Shown here: positions 45,859 through 53,873 of the stretch, in pieces
How positions within the stretch are numbered: position 1 is the first letter of the stretch
How the letters are laid out: every line of letters begins with the position of its first letter
Source of the DNA: JBNKHG01 sp050290225
GTDB taxonomy: Bacteria > Pseudomonadota > Gammaproteobacteria > Pseudomonadales > Cellvibrionaceae
Direction of reading: 5' to 3'
NCBI GenBank assembly: GCA_050290225.1
Contig: JBNKHG010000057.1
Coordinates: 62,001-126,000, forward strand
DNA: 64,000 nucleotides
Position numbers and translations under genes: made by a program
The notes under the pieces: model-generated
The model's input: the letters and a program-made list of their open reading frames with translations, nothing else
The model's database searches: none
Told to the model about the DNA's origin: nothing

Positions 45859-47463
45859 GTGAGCAATAAAAAACAGATCGTTATTGTGGGCGGAGGCACC
45901 TCCGGTTGGCTGGCCGCGACTTTTTTTTCCAGGGCACTCTCGGAAACCTGTCTGGAAAGCGTCGATATTACGCTTATCGAATCCAGTGATATCCCCCCTA
46001 TCGGAGTTGGTGAGGCCACTACGCCTTCTCTCAGGGGTACCCTGTCGGCAATGGGTATCGATGAGTATGAATTTATGCGCGAGTGCGAGGCCACTTTCAA
46101 ACACGGGATAAAATTTTCCCAGTGGAAGCATTCGCCAGGGGAGGAGGTTGGCGAATACTACTTCCATCCTTTCCAGGCCCCTATGAGATCCGGCGTAGAT
46201 TACCTGACACACCATTGGCTGAATATGCCGAAGGACTCCAGGGGAAAGTTTGCTGATCGCTTTGGGGTGCAGCAATCACTCGCGGAGCTCAATATTGCAC
46301 CCAAAGCGGCAAACTCCGGTTCATACTCCGGTCCGCTTCCTTATGCCTATCACCTTGATGCAGGCAAACTGGCTATCTTTCTGCGAAAAAAAGCGATAGA
46401 GAATGGGATTAATCATGTGGTCGGGGAGGTGGCTGATATTGTCATCGATGATGATTACACAATCAGAAAGCTTTTGTTAAAAAGCGGTCATACCTATTGC
46501 CCGGATCTGGTTGTCGATTGCACGGGATTTGGTGCTCGCCTTATCAATTACGACAAACGGAATCGATTTGAGGATAAAACGAATCACTTGTTTTGCGACA
46601 GGGCTGTTGCCACTCGGGTGAAAGTGAACAGTTATGAGGATGTACGCCCCTATACCACATCAACCGCCCTGGCCAATGGGTGGGTCTGGGATATCAGCTT
46701 GACGGAACGCAAAGGCGTGGGTCACGTCTATTCCAGCCAATACTGCTCGGACGACGATGCCGTTCTTGAGTTGGCGAATTATTTGCGGACAGCGCCGGAA
46801 GACCTCGATTACAGAATGTTGAAGATGCGAATCGGTTATCACCGCCAGCAGTGGCGGGGAAACTGTGTGGCGGTGGGGCTTTCGGCGGGATTTCTCGAGC
46901 CATTGGAGTCGACGGGAATTTATCTGGTGGAAATGGCGATCTGGTTGATCAGCCAGTCAGTGCCGCGATTCTTTGCCGGTCAAAACGTATCAGCTCGCTT
47001 CGACCGGATTATGAACCGCCATTTTGAAAATATCGTGGATTTTGTCAAAGCCCACTATTGCCTGTCCGAACGAACTGACTCCCCGTTTTGGGTGGATAAC
47101 AGACGCGGGGAAACCATACCGGAAAGCCTGAAAGAGCGCCTGGGAATGTGGGATGCCTCGGTGCCAAATGATTACGATTTTGACAGCAATATTCTCTGTT
47201 TTAACAGTGATAATTACCAGTACATCCTTTATGGCATGGCAGGTGACGGACCGGGAAGGTGCGTAAACCTGGAAAAGAGCATCAAGTTCATGGATAAGAT
47301 CGACTCTCGTAGAACGGCCATGTTGGAGCGGATGAAAATGGGTCTGGCTAATAATGCGAAGCTGTTGCAGGAGATCCACGAAGGCGTATCAAAACCCTAT
47401 ACCTACGGGTCAGTGGCTGCACCGGGAACCTTTGCCAGCGCCAATAACTACAGGGTAAGATAG
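45859..47463 (+). CDS. Tryptophan-halogenase-family flavoprotein
   Basis: It has 534 residues and a GTG start with AGAGGG upstream. The FAD-binding motif VIVGGGTSGWLAATFF is at the N-terminus. The TFKHGIKF segment carries the lysine expected at the halogenase catalytic position. WVWDISL corresponds to the WxWxIP signature, with the proline replaced by Leu. Family members near TonB receptors and SapC, such as BrvH of Brevundimonas, are flavin-dependent and act weakly on indole, but natural substrates are uncertain. A cluster role in sugar use is unexplained. The stop codon is the first base triplet of a 23-bp tandem array. Confidence 0.85.
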   Translation: MSNKKQIVIVGGGTSGWLAATFFSRALSETCLESVDITLIESSDIPPIGVGEATTPSLRGTLSAMGIDEYEFMRECEATFKHGIKFSQWKHSPGEEVGEYYFHPFQAPMRSGVDYLTHHWLNMPKDSRGKFADRFGVQQSLAELNIAPKAANSGSYSGPLPYAYHLDAGKLAIFLRKKAIENGINHVVGEVADIVIDDDYTIRKLLLKSGHTYCPDLVVDCTGFGARLINYDKRNRFEDKTNHLFCDRAVATRVKVNSYEDVRPYTTSTALANGWVWDISLTERKGVGHVYSSQYCSDDDAVLELANYLRTAPEDLDYRMLKMRIGYHRQQWRGNCVAVGLSAGFLEPLESTGIYLVEMAIWLISQSVPRFFAGQNVSARFDRIMNRHFENIVDFVKAHYCLSERTDSPFWVDNRRGETIPESLKERLGMWDASVPNDYDFDSNILCFNSDNYQYILYGMAGDGPGRCVNLEKSIKFMDKIDSRRTAMLERMKMGLANNAKLLQEIHEGVSKPYTYGSVAAPGTFASANNYRVR

Positions 47464-47552
47464 CTGCGAGCGCTTTTTGAAGATAGTTGCGAGCGCTTTT
47501 TGAAGATAGCTGCGAGCGCTTTTTGAAGATGGCTGCGAGCGCTTTTTGAAGG
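47461..47552. repeat. 23-bp tandem array, 4 copies
   Basis: The unit TAGCTGCGAGCGCTTTTTGA-AGA is repeated four times with few changes. The first unit starts with the TAG stop of the halogenase-like gene, and units 2 and 3 also begin with TAG. Each unit holds the palindrome AGCGCT. Confidence 0.95.
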
Positions 47553-47578
47553 GTTGCCGCGGGCGCGACGACCTATCG

Positions 47579-47672
47579 CACACGGTTTCTGATGGCACCC
47601 CTGCCACTCAGGCCCGGCATCTCAGTTGGTTCGCAGAGCCAATGTGTCATTATCAGATTGAAAGAGTACTGG
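47579..47672. repeat. Dispersed intergenic repeat, copy B
   Basis: It matches copy A at 24662-24751 in the same orientation: GTTTCTGATGGCACC, GCCACTCAGGCCC and ATTATCAGATTGAAAGAGTA align with the corresponding blocks of copy A, with diverged DNA between. No open frame is shared. Confidence 0.55.
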
Positions 47673-47780
47673 TGACTGGCGGGGAAAACAAAAGCCGTCT
47701 GTAGGGGTGGTTGTTTTTGCGCTTAACCGATTTCGTTCCCTGAAGTCGGTTATCGTCATGGTCGTTGCCGCTCCGCGTTG

Positions 47781-49133
47781 TTATTCCGGCACAGTCGCCG
47801 GCTTCTCAGCTGGCAGCAACTTTTTTTCTTCCACAACTTTCAGGTTGATAAATTTCACCGAAATAGCGGCCAGGATAAGCAGTATCCCTGAGGCCTGAAT
47901 GGCCTTGGTGGGGTCGCCGCCAAGCCAGCTGTTGTAGAAAAGTGGTACCGTAAAACTCTGTAAAATCATGGGTATGACAATGAACATATTGAAAATGCCC
48001 ATATACACACCGGTTTTTTCCTTGGGGATAACGCCCGCCAGCATCACATAGGTATTGCCCATCATACTTGCCCAGCAGAAGCCGAGCCCCAGCATGGGGA
48101 TATAGACCATCGTGGGATCGGAGATGGACGGCAGGTTAAACAGGCCTACACCGGCCAATAACAGGCAGAAACTGTGAACAAGCTTGACCCCGAAACGGTT
48201 GGCCAGGTAAACCAGGAAAAAGGCGCCGACAAAGGCGACAAAATTGTAAAAGGCACCAATTTGCCCTACTAGCAACTCCGCGTTTCGGAACCCCGGGCTG
48301 GTTACATCGGAATTGCCGTAGATGGAAACGGAAAGACACTTGGCAATATAGATCCAGTACATAAACAGCGCATACCAGCTAAACAGCATCATCGGCATCA
48401 TCTGTTTCATCGCCAAGGGCATATCCCTGATGGCTTCACCGATATCCGCAAAAGTGGCAGCTACGCCCCGAGGGGATTTTTGGATTTCCGCCTTTTCCTC
48501 GTCGGTCAGAGGAATTTCCTTGGTGGTTTTCAGCGTCCATAAGATGGAAACCAATGTCACCACCGAGCCAAATATAAAGGCAAACAGCGTAGTGAGAGGG
48601 ATATGGTTGCCGTTCGTCGCTGTTTTGCTCATCCCAAAGAGTATTAGCAGGGTGGGCGTCAGATAGGCCAGGGTTTGTCCCAGTCCGGTAAAGGCACTTT
48701 GGGTCAGGTAGCCTATGGAATGCTGCTTTTTATCCAGCTTGTCGCTTACAAACGCGCGGTAGGGCTCCATGGTCACATTGTTGGCGGCATCCAGAATCCA
48801 CAGTAGGCTGGCCGCCATCCACACGGCACTGCTGTAGGGCATGGCAAACAGACAGATACTGCAAATAATGGCACCAATCAGGAAGTAGGGGGTGCGCCGT
48901 CCCCAGCGGGTGATGGTCTTATCGCTGAGTGCGCCGATTATAGGTTGGATAACCAGGCCGGTCACAGGACCCGCGAGCCACAGGTAGGGCAATTGGCTTT
49001 CTTCCGCGCCCAGGTAGGAATAAATGGGGCTCATATTGGCCTGTTGCAACCCGAAGCTGTATTGCAAGCCAAAGAAGCCAAAGTTCATGTTGATGATCTG
49101 GGAAAAACTCAGTTTGGGTTTGGAATAGCTCAT
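47781..49133 (-). CDS. MFS sugar permease (SLC45/GPH-like, probable sucrose or maltoside transporter)
   Basis: It has 450 residues and about 12 membrane helices. The loop SDKTITRWGRRTPYFLIGA matches the sucrose/maltose transporter branch, as do GPVTGLVIQPIIGALSD and the helix-1 start MNFGFFGLQYSFGLQQANMS. The C-terminus is charged (VVEEKKLLPAEKPATVPE). It is divergent from the GH32-like gene, with 322 bp between. It would carry a disaccharide across the inner membrane after receptor-mediated uptake. Confidence 0.9.
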   Translation of the reverse strand: MSYSKPKLSFSQIINMNFGFFGLQYSFGLQQANMSPIYSYLGAEESQLPYLWLAGPVTGLVIQPIIGALSDKTITRWGRRTPYFLIGAIICSICLFAMPYSSAVWMAASLLWILDAANNVTMEPYRAFVSDKLDKKQHSIGYLTQSAFTGLGQTLAYLTPTLLILFGMSKTATNGNHIPLTTLFAFIFGSVVTLVSILWTLKTTKEIPLTDEEKAEIQKSPRGVAATFADIGEAIRDMPLAMKQMMPMMLFSWYALFMYWIYIAKCLSVSIYGNSDVTSPGFRNAELLVGQIGAFYNFVAFVGAFFLVYLANRFGVKLVHSFCLLLAGVGLFNLPSISDPTMVYIPMLGLGFCWASMMGNTYVMLAGVIPKEKTGVYMGIFNMFIVIPMILQSFTVPLFYNSWLGGDPTKAIQASGILLILAAISVKFINLKVVEEKKLLPAEKPATVPE

Positions 49134-49455
49134 CAGGCTGGAATCTCTTTATGGTTGCTTGCTGTTTTTATAGTCTGGTATTCATCGCTTGATATGCATT
49201 AAATCACACTGAATTCATTAATTCAATGCTGTGTAGTGAACCCTTTTCGGCAGGGTGTCGGATCTTGTGATATCTTTATCCAACTTATTGAAAAATATAG
49301 AATTAATATTAAGTCTGCGGGGCTTGTCCGGCCATCGGGGCCCAGCCGTTTTAATACGGCTATTGTGAAAATATAAGTAACTGTAGTTTAATTATTTAGT
49401 ATTGAAAGATTAAAAGGGAGTTTTCTCCCGCTGGATCAAGAATCGGGATGTATCG
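49134..49455. promoter_or_regulatory. Divergent promoter region with inverted repeat
   Basis: Between the permease and glycosidase genes. An inverted repeat AGCCGT-TTTAAT-ACGGCT lies at 49344-49361, and AT-rich stretches flank it. It is a plausible operator for a regulator of both genes. No gene is present. Confidence 0.5.
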
Positions 49456-50478
49456 ATGACGTTTGCCATTAAAGACAAGTGGGTGTGGGATTTCTGGTTT
49501 GCCGTTACGGATAATGAATACCATATGTTTTATCTGCAGGCCGACAAGAGCCTGAAGGACCCGGAATTGAGACACTGGAATGTGAGTGTTGGGCACGCGG
49601 TTTCAACGGATCTGAAAAGCTGGAGACGACTACCCGATGCACTTGCTCCCTCCCGGGAGCCAACGGGCCCTGACGGGCGAGTGGCTGCAGACTCGTGTAC
49701 TACCTGGACGGGTAGCGTGTTTAAGCATGAGGATACCTGGTATATGTATTACACAGGTACCAGCACGGCCGAAGAGGGGAAGGTGCAGCGGGTTTGCCTG
49801 GCCACATCCGTGGATCTTGTTCACTGGGAAAAGCACCGGGGTAATCCATTGGTGCAGCTCGATACCCGCTGGTACGATGGTCTCGACTTAGAGCGCTGGC
49901 ATGATGCCGCCTGGCGCGATCCCTGGATTTTAAAGGACCCGGAAAAGGACCTCTATCACATGTATGTGACCTGCCGGGTGAACAAGGGAGCCAACGATGG
50001 CCGTGGTGCCATTGGTCACGCGCAATCTGCGAACTTGTTGGACTGGGAGGTGACCGGCCCCATTCTGGCGCCGGGCGCCTATGGGGAGATGGAGGTTCCC
50101 CAGGTTGAAAAGATCGGTGAATACTATTACCTGTTTTGCTCGGTATCCGAAAAACATACCTCGGCACTGCAGCGCGAGAAATTGGCGGGCCAGCCCCTTA
50201 GTGGCGTGCTGTATTATGTTTCCGGCAGTGTTAATGGTCCCTTTCGCACTATTGGTTCCGGATACCTGTTTGCGGATGATCAATTTAGCCTGTATTCCGG
50301 TAAAGTGATCCGGGGGCCTGACGGGCAATGGTACCTGATGGGGTTCCTGAACAATAACGAACAGGGAAATTTTATTGGTGAAATATCCGCGCCCATACCG
50401 ATCAATGTGGCCCCCGGGGGGGGGGCTGACTCTGTCATCAACGTTTTAACACCGTGTATCGGTGTTAACTGCCTATAG
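49456..50478 (+). CDS. GH32-like (clan GH-J) glycosidase, probable beta-fructosidase
   Basis: It has 340 residues as read and no signal peptide, so it acts in the cytoplasm. Five-bladed-propeller features are KWVWDFWFAVTDNEYHMFYL with the presumed nucleophile Asp, WRDPWIL (RDP motif) and GEMEVPQVEK with the presumed acid/base Glu. No separate C-terminal beta-sandwich is present, unlike classical GH32. Permease and fructokinase neighbours support hydrolysis of sucrose or a fructoside; a GH43-like activity remains possible. The last 18 codons follow a C5G10 tract and lie in a hairpin, so the true C-terminus is uncertain. With one G fewer the frame ends at 50449 after LTLSSTF. Confidence 0.75.
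   Translation: MTFAIKDKWVWDFWFAVTDNEYHMFYLQADKSLKDPELRHWNVSVGHAVSTDLKSWRRLPDALAPSREPTGPDGRVAADSCTTWTGSVFKHEDTWYMYYTGTSTAEEGKVQRVCLATSVDLVHWEKHRGNPLVQLDTRWYDGLDLERWHDAAWRDPWILKDPEKDLYHMYVTCRVNKGANDGRGAIGHAQSANLLDWEVTGPILAPGAYGEMEVPQVEKIGEYYYLFCSVSEKHTSALQREKLAGQPLSGVLYYVSGSVNGPFRTIGSGYLFADDQFSLYSGKVIRGPDGQWYLMGFLNNNEQGNFIGEISAPIPINVAPGGGADSVINVLTPCIGVNCL
50446..50468 (+). terminator. Hairpin at the end of the GH32-like gene
   Basis: A perfect 9-bp stem TTAACACCG / CGGTGTTAA with loop TGTAT. It has no T-run and overlaps the annotated last codons, which suggests that the real stop lies just before it. Confidence 0.6.
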
Positions 50479-50532
50479 CGTTCCTCCAATGGCGAGTGGC
50501 GCTTTCTGTGAAGTTGCGTTTTTCCGAAATGT

Positions 50533-50564
50533 TGATAATGAGATTATCAGTTTTATTTAAAACA
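50533..50564 (+). promoter_or_regulatory. Candidate operator before the fructokinase gene
   Basis: TGATAAT-GAG-ATTATCA is a perfect 7-bp inverted repeat (50533-50549). Its right arm runs into TTATCAGTTTTATTTAAAACA, which is shared in slightly altered form with the leader of the TonB receptor at 42436. It could bind the ROK regulator. Confidence 0.4.
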
Positions 50565-50761
50565 GATTTAATTATATTTTTTCGGTAAATGACGATTACA
50601 TGTTAATAGTAATAAAGTGTTCGTATTTTAAGGGTAAAGCAGGTTTGTCTAATTGACCTTAATAAATAACAGTGGTTTAATAATGGTGTTTCTTTGAGTG
50701 CTTTGCGGGTCAATGGCACTCAGGCAAATCTACTACAAATTACTTGAGCGGAGCACTAAGA

Positions 50762-51679
50762 GTGGTGATGCAAAGCGTAGGATCTGCGAAGTTGCTGGGC
50801 GGCGTTGAGGCTGGGGGTACCAAGTTCAATTGTATTATCGGTACCGGACCCGATGATATACGCGCCAGGGCACATTTCCCCACGACAATCCCCGAAGAAA
50901 CCTTGGGGAAAGTTAAGCAGTTCTTCGCTGACGGCATTCGGAAGTTCGGGCCTTTGGACGCTATCGGTGTGGCAACCTTTGGCCCTGCTGATCTGAATAG
51001 AAAATCAACCACCTACGGTTATATTACCTCTACGCCCAAGCAGGGCTGGTCCAATACAGATATGGTGGGCTTCTTCAGGGGCTCGCTGGGTGTGCCTGTC
51101 GGGTTCGAGACCGATGTCAATGGTGCCGCGTTGGGTGAAGGTTTGTACGGTGCGGCACAGGGGCTCGACAACTTTGTTTATGTCACCGTCGGGACGGGTA
51201 TCGGTGCCGGTGTCGTGGTTAACGGGACCTTGTTAAATGGCGTAATGCATCCGGAAGTAGGGCATATGCTTATACCTCAGGAGCCGGATATCAATGGATT
51301 TGAAGGCAATTGTCCTTTCCACAAGGGATGTCTGGAGGGCTTGGCATCTGGCCCGGCCATTGAGAAACGCTGGGGCGTGACAGGAGACCGTCTGCCCGAA
51401 TCTCACCCTGCCTGGGATCTCCAGGCGCACTACCTGGCGGTCATGTGCGTCAATCTCACGCTTTGCTACTCGCCTGAAAGAATAATTCTTGGCGGTGGTG
51501 TCATGGGACAGAAACAGCTGTTTGCGAAAGTTCGAGACAGGTTCGCCGCACTTATGAATGGCTACCTTTCTATGCCGCAATTGCAGGATTTGGAGACCTA
51601 TATCGTACCCCCTGCATTAATTGGTATGTCTGGAGAATTAGGCGCCCTTTCCTTGGCGCGTTCGGCTTTGGAAGAGTAA
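50762..51679 (+). CDS. Fructokinase (ROK family)
   Basis: ATP-dependent phosphorylation of fructose, probably to fructose-6-phosphate. It has about 305 residues from the GTG at 50762, which has GGAG 8 bp upstream; GTG 50765 and ATG 50768 are alternatives. It shows LLGGVEAGGTKFNC (ATP loop), the catalytic Asp in ETDVNGAALGE, TVGTGIGAGVVVNG, and the fructokinase zinc site with EVGHML and NCPFHKGCLEGLASGPA. The product is the substrate of the isomerase gene directly downstream, a neat metabolic pair. Confidence 0.93.
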   Translation: MVMQSVGSAKLLGGVEAGGTKFNCIIGTGPDDIRARAHFPTTIPEETLGKVKQFFADGIRKFGPLDAIGVATFGPADLNRKSTTYGYITSTPKQGWSNTDMVGFFRGSLGVPVGFETDVNGAALGEGLYGAAQGLDNFVYVTVGTGIGAGVVVNGTLLNGVMHPEVGHMLIPQEPDINGFEGNCPFHKGCLEGLASGPAIEKRWGVTGDRLPESHPAWDLQAHYLAVMCVNLTLCYSPERIILGGGVMGQKQLFAKVRDRFAALMNGYLSMPQLQDLETYIVPPALIGMSGELGALSLARSALEE

Positions 51680-51765
51680 TTTTTCAGGAAAATTTGTAAA
51701 CGGATTTCCTGTTTCACCTACGTGCTTTATTAATTCAGTTGGCGATTCCACAAGAGGTTAGGCTT

Positions 51766-53391
51766 GTGAAAGATAGGATGGAAAGTAAGGTTTGGCAAGC
51801 GCTGATTGAGCATCAGAAAGCGCTAAAAGAGGTTAGGATTGTAGACCTGTTTGCGAATGCCGAACACAGGTTTGAAGAAATGTCCTGCGAGGCAGCTGGC
51901 GTATTTCTGGATTTTTCCAAGAATATTGCGACACCGGAGACACTGAGGCTGTTGAAGGAACTGGCTAAGGAATGTCGGCTGCCGGAGCGCATTCACAAAC
52001 TGATTGGCGGCGCGTACGTGAATACCACGGAAAAACGCCAGGCGCTTCACACCGCTCTGCGCTCTCACAATCCAAATACCCGGCGTCAGGAAGACGATGT
52101 TGCTTCTGTTCTGAAGAAAATGGAGGGCTTTGTTGAATCTGTCCATGCCGGTGATTTTTGCGGGTATTCCGGCAAGAGAATTACTGACATTGTCAATATT
52201 GGTATTGGCGGTTCCGACCTGGGACCGTTAATGGTTACCGAAGCCTTGAAACCCTATCAGGTTGATACGCTGAAGTGCCACTTTGTGTCCAATATTGACG
52301 CTTCCGATATCTGTGAAACACTTAAACAGCTAGACCCGGCGACAACCCTGTTCATAGTTGCCTCAAAAACCTTCACTACGGTAGAAACCCTGACTAATGC
52401 CACCACGGCAAGGTCCTGGTTGCTTGAACATAGCGGCAGTGAAGAAGCCACTAAAAACCATTTTGTGGCGGTAACGGCCAATGTCGACAATGCTGTTGGT
52501 TTTGGTATTACCGAGGACAATATTTTCCCCATGTGGGATTGGGTGGGTGGGCGTTACTCGTTATGGTCTGCCATCGGTTTGCCTATTGCCCTTGCAGTCG
52601 GCATGAACAGCTTTAACCGTTTACGCGCGGGTGCGGCGTCCATGGACTACCATTTTCTTGACGCCCCCCTTGAGCGAAACTTGCCGGTGCTGATGGGGTT
52701 GTTGGGTGTCTGGTATACAAACTTCTGGGATGCGCATACCCATGCGGTACTGCCTTACGATCATTATCTGCGCTACTTTACCAAGTACCTGCAACAATTG
52801 GATATGGAAAGTAATGGCAAGCGTGTGACTCTCGAAGGAGAGACCCTTGACGTTCACTCCGGTCCGGTAGTTTGGGGCGATGCGGGAACCAACGGCCAAC
52901 ACTCATTCCACCAACTGCTGCATCAGGGTACACGTTTGATCCCCGCCGATTTTATTGCCCCCCTGAAGAGCCACCACCCTGTCGGCGATCACCACTCTCT
53001 GCTGTTTGCAAACTGTCTCGCCCAGAGTCGCGCCCTGATGACGGGTAAGTCGATCGGGCAGGCTGAGCGCGAATTTCTGGAGCTGGGCTATACGGCGGAG
53101 GAAGCCGCTACCCTGGCGCCTCATAAAGTTATGCCTGGTAATCTGCCCAGCAATACTTTGATTATCGAACAGGTTACACCGGAAACCCTGGGAGCCTTGA
53201 TTGCATTGTATGAACACAAGGTCTATGTACAGAGCGTAATCTGGGATATCAATGCGTTTGATCAATGGGGCGTCGAGCTGGGCAAAAAGCTGTGCCATGA
53301 GATTCATGAGGTTATCGAGGAAAAAGGAAATGCAGATAGCCTCGATACATCGACGCTGGGTTTGATTCAACGCTATCAGGGGATCTCTTGA
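51766..53391 (+). CDS. pgi: Glucose-6-phosphate isomerase (copy 2)
   Basis: About 541 residues from the GTG at 51766, which has AAGAGG with 8 bp spacing; the ATG at 51778 aligns with the start of copy 1. All PGI hallmarks are kept: NIGIGGSDLGPLMV, SKTFTTVET, WDWVGGRYSLWSAIGLP and AFDQWGVELGKK. By eye it is about three-quarters identical to copy 1 at 1647-3266. It sits after the fructokinase gene and probably converts its fructose-6-phosphate to glucose-6-phosphate, as needed for Entner-Doudoroff catabolism. Confidence 0.96.
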   Translation: MKDRMESKVWQALIEHQKALKEVRIVDLFANAEHRFEEMSCEAAGVFLDFSKNIATPETLRLLKELAKECRLPERIHKLIGGAYVNTTEKRQALHTALRSHNPNTRRQEDDVASVLKKMEGFVESVHAGDFCGYSGKRITDIVNIGIGGSDLGPLMVTEALKPYQVDTLKCHFVSNIDASDICETLKQLDPATTLFIVASKTFTTVETLTNATTARSWLLEHSGSEEATKNHFVAVTANVDNAVGFGITEDNIFPMWDWVGGRYSLWSAIGLPIALAVGMNSFNRLRAGAASMDYHFLDAPLERNLPVLMGLLGVWYTNFWDAHTHAVLPYDHYLRYFTKYLQQLDMESNGKRVTLEGETLDVHSGPVVWGDAGTNGQHSFHQLLHQGTRLIPADFIAPLKSHHPVGDHHSLLFANCLAQSRALMTGKSIGQAEREFLELGYTAEEAATLAPHKVMPGNLPSNTLIIEQVTPETLGALIALYEHKVYVQSVIWDINAFDQWGVELGKKLCHEIHEVIEEKGNADSLDTSTLGLIQRYQGIS

Positions 53392-53535
53392 GCGTGAGAT
53401 ACGATTCACCTGAATTGTGATTAATAAATGTACAATTCCGGCTTTGGGTCAATGGGTACCATCGCTTGATGCGACGAAGGATTGAGTTGCAGATGGTGCC
53501 GTCCGGTAAGGTTACCGGGAAGTAAGGATACCACC

Positions 53536-53591
53536 GCGTTGATACCTCTGCGTTGATACCTCCGCGTTGATACCTCTACGTTAATACCTTC
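53536..53591. repeat. 14-bp tandem array, 4 copies
   Basis: The unit GCGTTGATACCTCT is repeated four times, the last one changed (ACGTTAATACCTTC). It lies between pgi copy 2 and the next TonB receptor gene. Confidence 0.9.
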
Positions 53592-53755
53592 TTGCACGAA
53601 GCCTGTGAAATATGGCCGAACTGGGGTATCGGCTGGTTTATATAAAAAATAACAATTTTTTGTCCCCCTTTCTCTACCCTGTGCGTCATCCTACCCGGAT
53701 ACAGTCAATCAGTGACTGATTTAACGACTCTCACCTGCCTCGATAAGAGGTTTTC

Positions 53756-53825
53756 GGGGCTTGGACTGCTGTCGGGATACCAGTCCCGTTAGGCGTGGTC
53801 CCGTCAGGAGTGCCCCTTTTTTTTT
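53756..53825 (+). terminator. Structured leader ending in T9 before the third TonB receptor
   Basis: GGGGC (53756-53760) can pair with GCCCC (53812-53816), directly followed by nine T. Inside, GGACTG pairs with CAGTCC, then comes a 15-bp tandem repeat (GTCCCGTTAGGCGTG and GTCCCGTCAGGAGTG, 53783-53812). The T-run ends 48 bp before the receptor ATG. It is either the terminator of the pgi transcript or an attenuator in the receptor leader. Confidence 0.5.
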
Positions 53826-53873
53826 GCAATACGTTATAACCAAAAAAAGTATGCTAAGTCCGGGAGACAGACG

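Noticed and set aside
47461..47552. CRISPR-like array
   Set aside because: The 23-bp units are directly adjacent, without spacers, and no cas genes are near.
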